A stretch of DNA of 64,000 bases from Sulfuritalea sp. Its GTDB lineage: Bacteria > Pseudomonadota > Gammaproteobacteria > Burkholderiales > Rhodocyclaceae. A program made the position numbers and the translations under genes. The DNA lies in NCBI GenBank assembly GCA_016710465.1, contig JADJVS010000014.1:1698464-1762463 (forward strand), given 5' to 3'. Under the pieces are notes generated by a model. It was not told the DNA's origin. It was given only the letters and a program-made list of their open reading frames with translations, and searched no databases. Shown piece by piece: positions 48,508 to 59,079 of the stretch; the stretch's first letter is position 1; each line of letters begins with the position of its first letter.

Positions 48508-49073
48508 GTTCCGGCCAGAGCTCAAATCCCAATCGTCTAGAATGCGACCGAGCCGCGCCACATCCTCCGCGTGGTTCCGGCCAGAGCTCAAATCCCAATC
48601 GTCTAGAATTTGGCTACGCCGCTATACGTTTGCTGCCAGGTTCCGGCCAGAGCTCAAATCCCAATCGTCTAGAATACGTGTAATCCGGGGCGCTCACGGT
48701 TTCCACGTTCCGGCCAGAGCTCAAATCCCAATCGTCTAGAATGACGGCGGAGAGTATGAGGATGGCGGTTTGGTTCCGGCCAGAGCTCAAATCCCAATCG
48801 TCTAGAATCTTGTCGGTCGGCACCTTGGTATCGTTCTTGTTCCGGCCAGAGCTCAAATCCCAATCGTCTAGAATTCAATTTGATACGGCATCATCTTCAT
48901 TTCTGTTCCGGCCAGAGCTCAAATCCCAATCGTCTAGAATCCTGCCTGACCACGCTGAACATGATGGTGAAGTTCCGGCCAGAGCTCAAATCCCAATCGT
49001 CTAGAATTCATGATTAGGCGCTTAGCTCTGTCCATGCGTTCCGGCCAGAGCTCAAATCCCAATCGTCTAGAAT
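48508..49073 (+). CRISPR. Type II-C CRISPR array, 9 repeats and 8 spacers
   Basis: Nine identical 36-bp repeats (GTTCCGGCCAGAGCTC...GTCTAGAAT) start at 48508, 48574, 48640, 48707, 48773, 48839, 48905, 48972 and 49038, separated by spacers of 30-31 bp. Orientation is taken as plus-strand: repeats start GTT, a T-tailed hairpin follows the last repeat, and the 5' half of the repeat is complementary to the tracrRNA anti-repeat. The repeat 3' end TAGAAT resembles a -10 box, as in II-C arrays whose repeats carry their own promoters. The array is convergent with cas9-cas1-cas2. No spacer match elsewhere in the window was noticed by eye. Confidence 0.98.
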
Positions 49074-49080
49074 CGCCCGC

Positions 49081-49119
49081 AAAGAACCCCTTGATTCATA
49101 GAGGGGTTCTTTGTTTTCG
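49081..49119 (+). terminator. Rho-independent terminator after the CRISPR array
   Basis: AAAGAACCCCT/AGGGGTTCTTT forms a long stem around a short loop and is followed by GTTTTC on the plus strand. It lies 8 bp after the last repeat and supports plus-strand array transcription. Confidence 0.8.
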
Positions 49120-49143
49120 ACAATCTGAAAATCAGATGCATAT

Positions 49144-49470
49144 TCAAAAAAGGGCGAACTGGTCAGGCGTTTTATTCGGGGGCTGCTTGGCTTGTCCGTG
49201 GTAACAAATGATGCGCTCGTACTGCTTATCGGTGAATTGCAGGATATTGACTTTACCACCGGCGGGGAGGGCCGATTCGACGTACTTGCAATATGTATCC
49301 ACCTGCGCCGGGCTGGTGCACATGCGCATATAGACGCTGAATTGGCTCATCTCGAAGCCCATGTCCAGCAGTGCATTTCGGAAATCGGTTGCGGCCTTCC
49401 GCTCTGCCTTGAGTACCACGGGCAAATCGAACATCACTACCATCCACATCAGTCGGTAGCCCGTGAGCAT
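49144..49470 (-). CDS. cas2: CRISPR-associated endonuclease Cas2
   Basis: A 108-residue protein with the ferredoxin-like start MWMVVMFDLPVVLKAERKAA, whose Asp is the conserved metal-site residue. The middle motif FEMSQFSVYMRMCTSPAQVD and the strand KVNILQFTDKQYERI follow. This is a type II Cas2; it dimerises and bridges two Cas1 dimers during spacer integration. It is last in cas9-cas1-cas2, 13 nt after cas1, and convergent with the array terminator. Confidence 0.97.
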   Translation of the reverse strand: MLTGYRLMWMVVMFDLPVVLKAERKAATDFRNALLDMGFEMSQFSVYMRMCTSPAQVDTYCKYVESALPAGGKVNILQFTDKQYERIICYHGQAKQPPNKTPDQFALF

Positions 49471-49483
49471 GGCGGCCTTTTCT

Positions 49484-50413
49484 TCATTCTTCCCTCAAAC
49501 CCTGCGCCAGCGCCAATGGCAAACCGGGCAAAGGCAGATCGGGTTTGTCGCGCAGTCCCAGATAGACCTGTGCAATGGACGTAGCGAGCTTCTGCATGCA
49601 GACCATAACGGGTGTGGCGCCTATGTCGCTCTGCATATCGTCGTAGAGCGTGCCTACCAGAGCGCGCTTGGTTTCGGGTGTCACATGCAGCTCTCCATTG
49701 CGCCAGAGCTGCCAAACCTTGAGGTCAACCACGGGACGAAAGGGTTCCATCAGGTCATCGACCAAACGCATGGCGTTGGTGTCATTGCTGTGATGCAGGC
49801 CGATGCCGGGATGCAATCCGGCGGCGATGACTGCGCGTGCCATTGCTGACCGTAGAACGGTATAGCCGTAGTTCAGCAAGGCATTGAGCCCGTCGCCATC
49901 CTGGTCGCGCCTGAAGTTTTGGCCGAATAGAAGACCCCAGTAGCGCCGGGCGCCTTGGGCTTCCATGTTTTCGGGGTCGCCACTCTTGACCTTGCGCACG
50001 AGCGCGGTCAATGGAGCCGTGGGTGAGCCTGCCGCTTCCAGCGCAGCGGCTTGCTGCTCAAGCTTGGCGCGCACCACAGCCGCCCACAGGCGTTTATGCG
50101 TGGGTAGGCTGGCCGCAATCTGGGCTTCGATGCGTCGCGACTGTTCGAAATTTCCTTCGATTGGAAGCAACATGCCGACTGCGTTGTGGTTGGCCGCGCA
50201 AAGCACGAACGGGGCGCCGCGTACAGCCAGTGCCACCAGCAGGTTATTGGTATAGCTCAGGCCGTGTGCATTGGCGATGACAGCGGCAATGTCGTCCAGC
50301 GGTATCTGCCCGAGTTCCTTCCGTTCGCCTACTGTGTCCTGCACCACCATGAAACCGCGGTGCAGGAACAAATGCCGCCGGTCGTCGGCTACTTCGACGA
50401 TGCGGCCGATCAT
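49484..50413 (-). CDS. cas1: CRISPR-associated integrase Cas1
   Basis: A 309-residue type II Cas1. The N-terminal beta domain (MIGRIVEVADDRRHLFLHRGFMVV) precedes the helical catalytic domain with the metal ligands Glu151 (NMEAQGARRYWG), His207 (GLHHSNDTNAMRL) and Glu223 (DLMEPFRPVVD). It integrates protospacers at the array with Cas2. It starts 5 nt after the cas9 stop codon, so all three cas genes form one operon. No csn2 or cas4 is present, which defines subtype II-C. Confidence 0.97.
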   Translation of the reverse strand: MIGRIVEVADDRRHLFLHRGFMVVQDTVGERKELGQIPLDDIAAVIANAHGLSYTNNLLVALAVRGAPFVLCAANHNAVGMLLPIEGNFEQSRRIEAQIAASLPTHKRLWAAVVRAKLEQQAAALEAAGSPTAPLTALVRKVKSGDPENMEAQGARRYWGLLFGQNFRRDQDGDGLNALLNYGYTVLRSAMARAVIAAGLHPGIGLHHSNDTNAMRLVDDLMEPFRPVVDLKVWQLWRNGELHVTPETKRALVGTLYDDMQSDIGATPVMVCMQKLATSIAQVYLGLRDKPDLPLPGLPLALAQGLREE

Positions 50414-50418
50414 GTGGG

Positions 50419-53400
50419 CTATTCCTTGAAGCCGGGGTCGCGCAGTTCGCCGATGGGGGATATCGTGACTCGGCGGGCTTTGGCTGTTTGCAGGGATCCG
50501 GCCCTCTTGGACGTGTAATTGAACGGATCGGCTTTGTCGCGATTTCGTGCATCCACATTGGCTTCGTTAACAGGCGCAAACCAGATTTGGCCACTGCCGG
50601 CAACTGTGACCATTCGCAGGGTTTGCTCTTGACCATCGATTTCCATGCGAACGATGTCATGAATAGTTAAGCGCATCGCCAAGGGCTTTCCACTGACACT
50701 CAGTGACGGATGGCGCAATCGCATCGCCCCATGTTGTTGAACCAGTTGATATGCCTCAAAGGTCGAGACGACTTTACCGTCCCATTTGCCCTTATCTCCG
50801 CGTGTGATCTCAATGCAGTAATTGCTACCGCCCACATAGCCAATGTATGGCAGCGGGTTGCCTTCCGTGTCCACGCCGTGGCGAGATGGCTGCTTCGGTT
50901 CGCTGATGCGGATCAGATTCTTGATCTCACGTCCTTCACTTCCATCCGCTTTGGACTTTTGCTTGATCGTACCGTCTTTGCGAATTCCGTAAGCCGTCGC
51001 TTCCATAAGCGCGCCTTCATAGCCATGATCCGGCTTATGGCTGACCCAGATGTTGCGGACGGCACGTCCCACATGCTCGCGGTAGGTCGGCCAAGGCAAG
51101 GGCATGGAGTCGACCAGCTTATCCAGTTGCTTTTCACGGGCACTGGCGCTGGCCTGTGCGAACCGTTGTAACAGGCCTTGATCGGTAACGGCGATCACGC
51201 AGGCATCGACGGCGTGATGGCGATGGTCGTTGCGGTTCTTTTCTCCTTGCAGGCCCAGGATGTCGTTCAACCCGAACTTGGCGCGCAGCATGGCTGTCAT
51301 CCGGCCGGGAATGACCCGGGTGCCATGTGGGCAGATCAAGCTCAGGTACTCACGCGCTACGCGGCTGAGATGCCGGGTGTCGTTGAGGGCACGAGCCAGA
51401 AAATCCTTGTCTTCGCGCAGCCACTTTTCATGGCCATCGGGGCCAAAACGGTAACGTTTGTTCCTCGGCATGTGTTCCGCACGTTGCAATATGGCATCGT
51501 AAGTCCAGCCTTCTCGTTCAAAGTCCTCGCGGGCTTGAGCAGGGCTACGGTCGCCTTTGACGCGGTTGGCGCGACGGGTGGCTAGTGTCTTGTTGTTGAG
51601 ACTGTCGTCCAGTGTTTGTGAGAAGGGCAGGATGTGCTCGATTTCCACTTCATCGCTCAAGACCATGCGCGCGCCGATTTGTACGCCGCTGTAGGGGCAG
51701 CGACGGTCGGCGATGTCGAAACTCAGTTCTTCCCACAGGATGAGCTTCTGGATGTCGGCATGCTTTACTCGTTCAGGCGAGATTTGCAGAAGTTTTGCGG
51801 CGTCGGTCCGGAGCCGTTCGTTGCGCTTCTGATTTTTCGCCTGCTGTTCCTTATCCTCGTTTCGTTGCTCCCAACTCTGTTTCAGGTCACGTGCCACTTC
51901 GACGATGACCTCAGAGGGGTGGCCGTAGCGCTTGATAAGCGCATTGACAACTACGCGCGCTTGGTTCAAGCCGATGTGCACCGTAGGGTTTGCGATCTTG
52001 CCGAAGCGCTTTTCAGGCGGATCGTCGCGTTTGCCGCTGCCGAAGCCGACGTGCCGTTGCAGGTATTCGCCGTAGTAGGGCAGTGCCGGAAGAATTTCAC
52101 CAGTTGCGGCATGACTGATGTGGCTGTGGTGCTCGTAGCCCGCTGCCTGTACCGCCTTGTCGTAGGTAATGACTTCGGCTTGCAGTGCAGGGAGGATGCG
52201 CGAGAGTGCCTTTGTACTCAGGCTGCCATAGCCTTCGGCCAAGCCTGTGTTCGCAACGATTTCGGCGCGGGTCTCATCGAAGCCGAGTTCTTCTTGTAGC
52301 CAAACTATCAATGCCGCTTCGCTTTCCTCGGTCAGCAGCCGCATCACTATCGCGTCCTGCTGATCCAACGGGAAAGTGAACCAATCCGGGCCGAAATGCT
52401 CCTTTTTGCTCAGGATGGCGCTGGTACTGCTCCCCTTGAGTTCCTGGCGCTTTACGTCCTCCAGATTGAATTGTGTTGTACCCGCCAGCTTCAGCAATGT
52501 TCTAATTTGCGTAAAACTGCGTTTGCTGTGGTGCTCCAGCGCATTGACTAACTCATCTCGCTGCGCCCGCGTCAGCGTTTCATCGTGCAAGTCCTTTTTC
52601 AGGATGCGCAGGTTGTTGACCTCCTGATAGATGCGGAAGCGCTGCTGGCTGGGCAAGGCCAGCGGAGCACGCTCTTCGTCAGGCTCCAGCGTGCAGCGGC
52701 CCGGCTTGACGGGCTTGAGCGGGCGTTGGTGGAGCAGGCAGTCCTTGAGCTCTGCGCGGGCTGCCTCATTGAAAACAGAAGGGGTAAGCGCGGTCTGCTT
52801 TGCCCAGAGCGTATCGAATTCGGCATCGATCATGGCGCGGTCGATGTAGAGGTCGTAGCTCTTGTCGATGCGGGTTTTGCCGTCCTCCTTTTCTATGCGG
52901 CGTTCACGGTAGCGGGCGCGCACGAGTCCGGCACGAGGAGGCTTACCCTCTACATCCGGTTTGATGCGTCGCCACAGCAGTTCGCCCACTGTGCGCGCCT
53001 TACCATTGGCGCCGTTGGGGTCGAGTTGTTGGCGCAGAGCGCTGATAGCTGCCTTGAGTGCGCCACTGTCGTTGTCCTTCTTGTCTGTCTTGCGGTTACT
53101 CTTGAAACCTCGTCGCTGGTTGATGTGAAACAGGGCGCGGGCGAACTCGGCGGGCGTGAGCGCCGTATCGAGACCCTTTGCGCGTAGTTCGTAGGGGTTG
53201 AGGAGTTCCAGCGCTTTGCGCTCGATGGTGTCGGCGGGAAAGAAACCATGCTTGAGCAGCAGCGCCATCATGCGGTGCTTGCGTTTGAGCAGGCGGTCGC
53301 GGCGGCGGCGCATGGCCCGTGCCGCACGTCGGGTCACTGCCAGTGAAGATCCATCCTTGGGGTTGCGGCCATCGCTGAAGATGCGCACGCCTGCCTTGAT

Positions 53401-53496
53401 GATCGCAACGGGTTCGGCATCCTTCAGGCGTACCATTGCCCATCCGAGCGACGTGCTGCCCAAGTCCAATGCCAACCGGTACCTTAGCGCGCCCAT
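50419..53496 (-). CDS. cas9: Compact type II-C Cas9 endonuclease
   Basis: A 1025-residue Cas9 from ATG 53496, preceded by GGCGGGGGA; a TTG five codons upstream is less likely. RuvC-I is LALDLGSTSLGWAM (Asp11), followed by the Arg-rich bridge helix RRAARAMRRRRDRLLKRKHR (~58). RuvC-II is EVIVEVARDL (Glu533). The HNH domain has VEIEHILPFSQ (His621) and the Asn-containing LDDSLNNKTLA. RuvC-III is DHRHHAVDACVIA (His761, Asp764). A C-terminal PAM-interacting region completes it. Both nuclease sites look intact. It directs crRNA:tracrRNA-guided double-strand cleavage of invading DNA. A predicted tracrRNA is encoded divergently just upstream. Confidence 0.98.
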   Translation of the reverse strand: MGALRYRLALDLGSTSLGWAMVRLKDAEPVAIIKAGVRIFSDGRNPKDGSSLAVTRRAARAMRRRRDRLLKRKHRMMALLLKHGFFPADTIERKALELLNPYELRAKGLDTALTPAEFARALFHINQRRGFKSNRKTDKKDNDSGALKAAISALRQQLDPNGANGKARTVGELLWRRIKPDVEGKPPRAGLVRARYRERRIEKEDGKTRIDKSYDLYIDRAMIDAEFDTLWAKQTALTPSVFNEAARAELKDCLLHQRPLKPVKPGRCTLEPDEERAPLALPSQQRFRIYQEVNNLRILKKDLHDETLTRAQRDELVNALEHHSKRSFTQIRTLLKLAGTTQFNLEDVKRQELKGSSTSAILSKKEHFGPDWFTFPLDQQDAIVMRLLTEESEAALIVWLQEELGFDETRAEIVANTGLAEGYGSLSTKALSRILPALQAEVITYDKAVQAAGYEHHSHISHAATGEILPALPYYGEYLQRHVGFGSGKRDDPPEKRFGKIANPTVHIGLNQARVVVNALIKRYGHPSEVIVEVARDLKQSWEQRNEDKEQQAKNQKRNERLRTDAAKLLQISPERVKHADIQKLILWEELSFDIADRRCPYSGVQIGARMVLSDEVEIEHILPFSQTLDDSLNNKTLATRRANRVKGDRSPAQAREDFEREGWTYDAILQRAEHMPRNKRYRFGPDGHEKWLREDKDFLARALNDTRHLSRVAREYLSLICPHGTRVIPGRMTAMLRAKFGLNDILGLQGEKNRNDHRHHAVDACVIAVTDQGLLQRFAQASASAREKQLDKLVDSMPLPWPTYREHVGRAVRNIWVSHKPDHGYEGALMEATAYGIRKDGTIKQKSKADGSEGREIKNLIRISEPKQPSRHGVDTEGNPLPYIGYVGGSNYCIEITRGDKGKWDGKVVSTFEAYQLVQQHGAMRLRHPSLSVSGKPLAMRLTIHDIVRMEIDGQEQTLRMVTVAGSGQIWFAPVNEANVDARNRDKADPFNYTSKRAGSLQTAKARRVTISPIGELRDPGFKE

Positions 53497-53541
53497 GTTT
53501 TCCCCCGCCAAAGATGATGATGAATTCTTAGAACTCTGTGC

Positions 53542-53645
53542 TAGGATTGTAGCCGCTACACGATTGGGATATGAGCTCTGGACGCTAACAAGCTGAAAGA
53601 TGCACCAAATGGAAGGCCGCGCATGCGCGGCCTTCGTCTTTTTTG
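53542..53645 (+). ncRNA. Predicted tracrRNA (with its -10 box)
   Basis: An extended -10-like TGCTAGGAT (TAGGAT at 53542-53547) precedes an anti-repeat at 53560-53589. It contains ACGATTGGGAT and TGAGCTCTGG, complementary to the 5' part of the CRISPR repeat with one internal mismatch and a bulged end. After a linker, AAGGCCGCGC/GCGCGGCCTT (53613-53634) and a T-run (53639-53644) form a terminator. Transcription is plus-strand, divergent from cas9. Confidence 0.88.
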
Positions 53646-53677
53646 GCTTTGAGTTATGCCATTTTCCGATGACGCCT

Positions 53678-53956
53678 TCAGGACCGCTTCAACTCGCGAT
53701 AGAAATTCTCGTGCGAGCCGAGCAGCAACAGGAGTCGGGTGGCGGGATCGTATTCGTAGGCCAGCAGGGCGAGCTGGCCTACGCACTTGAACTTGTAGAC
53801 GAAGACGCCGGCGAGGTCGCCTTTCTTGGCTTCGCCCACGGTCGGATCGTCGACAATGGTCCGCACGGCGGCGTCCACGTCCGCCTTCTGGTTTGCGTGC
53901 AAGCGCTTGTAGGCGCGGCGAAATGAGGCGGACTGTAGTGCCTGGACGGTGGGCAC
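53678..53956 (-). CDS. RelE/ParE-family toxin
   Basis: A 92-residue protein (SASFRRAYKRLHANQKADVDAAV..., GDLAGVFVYKFKCVGQLALLAYEYDPATRLLLLLGSHENFYRELKR). The strand order and the C-terminal LLLGSHENFYRELK match the RelE/ParE superfamily of mRNA interferases and gyrase inhibitors; which activity applies cannot be read. It follows its antitoxin gene by 2 nt. It is on the same strand as cas9 with no T-tailed terminator seen between, so read-through into cas9 is possible. Confidence 0.83.
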   Translation of the reverse strand: MPTVQALQSASFRRAYKRLHANQKADVDAAVRTIVDDPTVGEAKKGDLAGVFVYKFKCVGQLALLAYEYDPATRLLLLLGSHENFYRELKRS

Positions 53957-53958
53957 AA

Positions 53959-54186
53959 TCAGTCGCGCTTGCCTTCGGCGACGAAGGGTGTGGCCAGCGC
54001 CGGGCCTTCGGCGCGGGCGATCAGCAGATCGCGGACGAAATCGATGGGCAGGTCGGGATTGTCCAGCGCCGCCTTGCCCACCATGGCCCAGAACTCGATC
54101 TGGCCGGCGATGGTGCGGCGCTCCGCCTGCGCCTGGGCGCGGGCCTGTTCGTACAGCGTGTCATCAATGCGGACGGGCATGCCCAT
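53959..54186 (-). CDS. ParD-like antitoxin
   Basis: A 75-residue protein starting MGMPVRIDDTLYEQARAQAQAERRTIAGQIEFWAMVGKAALDNPDLP, typical of the ParD-like antitoxin family (PF11903) with a ribbon-helix-helix-type N terminus and an acidic/flexible C terminus. It is the first gene of the pair; the toxin gene starts 2 nt after its stop. A dispersed-element copy lies 57 bp upstream of its ATG. Confidence 0.8.
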   Translation of the reverse strand: MGMPVRIDDTLYEQARAQAQAERRTIAGQIEFWAMVGKAALDNPDLPIDFVRDLLIARAEGPALATPFVAEGKRD

Positions 54187-54242
54187 GGCTTCACCTCGAT
54201 TCGGTTTGCTACAAAAGTAGCGAGCGATGAAACTATAGCCGC

Positions 54243-54273
54243 AAAATCGCCGTGGTACCAGCGCCGACTCTTG
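54243..54273 (-). repeat. Dispersed element, copy 12 (right edge of the CRISPR island)
   Basis: Minus strand: CCAAGAGTCGGCGCTGG then TACCACGGCGATTTT. This copy contains the palindrome TGGTACCA at its centre. Confidence 0.8.
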
Positions 54274-54308
54274 GTCCGGATAGCTGGAATCCTCCGCGAC
54301 CCGCCGAC

Positions 54309-55481
54309 TCAGCCTTCCACGCGATTGCGGCCGCCCTGCTTGGCCCGGTAGAGCCCGGCGTCGGCTTCGGCGATCAGGGCTTCGATGTCCGCCGCGTCAC
54401 CGGTCTTGCCTTGTGCGACGGATACGCCAATGCTTACGGTATAGGCAGGCAGCGCCGGGTCGCGGCGCGTGCCGATTTCCTGGCGGATGCGCTCGGCGAC
54501 CTGTTTCGCTTCGGTGATGCCGGTATCCGGCAGCAGGATGGTGAACTCCTCGCCGCCGAAGCGGGCCAGGACGTCGGGCACGCGCAGCATCTGCTGCGCC
54601 CGCCGGGAGAAGTCCTTGATGACGAGGTCGCCGACATGGTGGCCGTGGGTGTCGTTGACCTTCTTGAAGAAGTCGATGTCCGAGGCCAGCACGGCGAGCG
54701 GGCGGCGGGACCGGGTGCAGCGTGCCCATTCCACGGCCGCCTGGGCGAAGAAGGCGCGCCGGTTCAATGCCCCGGTCATGGGATCGCGGGTAGCCATGAA
54801 TTCCAGTTCGGCGCGCAGGCGTTCGTTGGTGATGAGCAGGAAGCCGATGGACAGCCCCAGCACCCCCAGCGAGAACATGGCGAGGAAGATCTGCTGGATC
54901 AGGTTGCGGTCGAAGCTGTCCGCGTTTTCGGTGATTCCGCCGGACAGCGTGGTGATGCGCCAGACCGCGACACCGGCGCCGAGCACGAAAAACAGGAACA
55001 GGAAGCGGCTTCCCAGGCCGCTGGGCCTGGCCTGCCAGGCGAGCACGGCCCCGGCCGAAAACAGGACGATGTGGGCCAGTGCCATGAGGAAGATGCGGCC
55101 CTGGTAGTGTTGGGTGACATAGGTGAGGAAGATGATCAGGAGCACCACCACGGCGATTCCGTCCAGTGCCGGACGCCACCTCGGAATCTTTCCCGAATAG
55201 CGTTGCAGCCCGACGATCAGGAGGAGTTGGCCAAGCAGCAGGGCAGCGCTGGCGATGACGATGGACAGGAAATCGGAAACCAGCCCGCGCATCGACGACA
55301 AGCCGGAGGCGATGCCGATCAGAACCACGGCGGCGGCCCAGTCGCCCAAGCCCTTGATGTCGTCGGGGAAGCTGCGCTGCTGCACCCATAGCACCAGGGC
55401 GCAGAAGAACCCGAGCAGGTTGGCAACCAGCAGGAAGGTGCGCGGATCGACGAGCTCCGTCATCAGCGATGCGGGGCTCAT
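54309..55481 (-). CDS. Membrane-bound diguanylate cyclase (GGDEF)
   Basis: A 390-residue protein with about seven hydrophobic helices (~15-230) followed by a GGDEF domain: DPMTGALNRRAFF, SDIDFFKKVNDTHGH, LARFGGEEFTILLPDT. The active-site GGEEF is intact, and the inhibitory RxxD (RVPD) sits five residues before it, so product feedback by c-di-GMP is expected. The membrane part is a sensor of unknown input. It lies next to dnaJ but is probably its own transcription unit. Confidence 0.9.
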   Translation of the reverse strand: MSPASLMTELVDPRTFLLVANLLGFFCALVLWVQQRSFPDDIKGLGDWAAAVVLIGIASGLSSMRGLVSDFLSIVIASAALLLGQLLLIVGLQRYSGKIPRWRPALDGIAVVVLLIIFLTYVTQHYQGRIFLMALAHIVLFSAGAVLAWQARPSGLGSRFLFLFFVLGAGVAVWRITTLSGGITENADSFDRNLIQQIFLAMFSLGVLGLSIGFLLITNERLRAELEFMATRDPMTGALNRRAFFAQAAVEWARCTRSRRPLAVLASDIDFFKKVNDTHGHHVGDLVIKDFSRRAQQMLRVPDVLARFGGEEFTILLPDTGITEAKQVAERIRQEIGTRRDPALPAYTVSIGVSVAQGKTGDAADIEALIAEADAGLYRAKQGGRNRVEG

Positions 55482-55493
55482 GGGGCCGGGTGA

Positions 55494-56621
<1,128 letters not shown>

Positions 56622-56630
56622 AAAGATAGG

Positions 56631-57045
56631 AAGGGAGAAGGGGGAAGGGGGAAGGGTGTCAGAGTTTGCGGCGAATCGACGCCGCGAGGCCCATTACCAG
56701 TCCGGAAACTTCGTCGACTTTCCCTTGCAGTTCCTCCGCTTGCTCAAAGTAATTCAGTCGCCCCGCCAACTCGACAAGCGTATCGAGTTCGGAAAGCGAC
56801 CCACTGGCGATACCCAGAAAATGCAGCAACTCCTTGCTGCCGTTCCTGGCAAAGCCCTCGGCCACATTGGCGGGCACCGACACCGCCGCCCGCCGCATTT
56901 GGCTGGTCAGCCCGAATTGTTCATGCGCGGGAAAGGTCGATGTCGCGGCATACACGCTTTCCACCAGATCCATGGCCTGCTGCCAAGCCTTGAGCGTCCG
57001 GTGGTTGCGCTTCACACCCTTCTCCCTTCCCCATTCCCCCTTCCC
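56631..57045 (-). mobile_element. Four-helix-bundle (23S IVS-type) element with ~30-bp terminal inverted repeats
   Basis: Left end AAGGGAGAAGGGGG... (56631-56662) and right end CACACCCTTCTCCCTTCC... (57013-57045) are imperfect inverted repeats (about 27 of 30 positions agree) lying just outside a single gene. The element fills almost the entire dnaK-dnaJ gap: the right repeat ends 3 bp before the dnaK stop codon, and the left one starts 9 bp from the dnaJ ATG. Confidence 0.6.
56659..57015 (-). CDS. Four helix bundle protein (23S rRNA-intervening-sequence protein family)
   Basis: A 118-residue all-helical protein with the family signature: LKAWQQAMDLVESVYAAT near the N terminus, then FGLTSQMRRAAVSVPANVAEGFAR and LGIASGSLSELDTLVELA. 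Members (TIGR02436) are found inside 23S rRNA intervening sequences and as lone genes. Some resemble the Avd accessory protein of diversity-generating retroelements. The biochemical function is not established. It is flanked by inverted repeats and interrupts the otherwise conserved dnaK-dnaJ pair. Confidence 0.88.
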   Translation of the reverse strand: MKRNHRTLKAWQQAMDLVESVYAATSTFPAHEQFGLTSQMRRAAVSVPANVAEGFARNGSKELLHFLGIASGSLSELDTLVELAGRLNYFEQAEELQGKVDEVSGLVMGLAASIRRKL

Positions 57046-57048
57046 ACA

Positions 57049-58992
<1,944 letters not shown>

Positions 58993-59051
58993 GATTTTTC
59001 CTTTAAAAATATTGCTCGCCGGGAAGGTTCCGCAGCGAATCTCTATGCCTG

Positions 59052-59079
59052 ATATGGGGGTATTGCGGGTGGCTTCAAG
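59052..59079 (-). promoter_or_regulatory. Sigma-32 (heat-shock) promoter of dnaK
   Basis: Reading the minus strand: CTTGAAG (59079-59073), a 13-bp spacer, and CCCCATAT (59059-59052). The -10 is a perfect consensus match. The -35 overlaps the grpE stop codon. Confidence 0.85.

Noticed and set aside
48544..49004. Short frames through the CRISPR array with repeated LGFELWPE peptides
   Set aside because: The repetition comes from translating the CRISPR repeat; there is no ribosome binding site and the array explains it.
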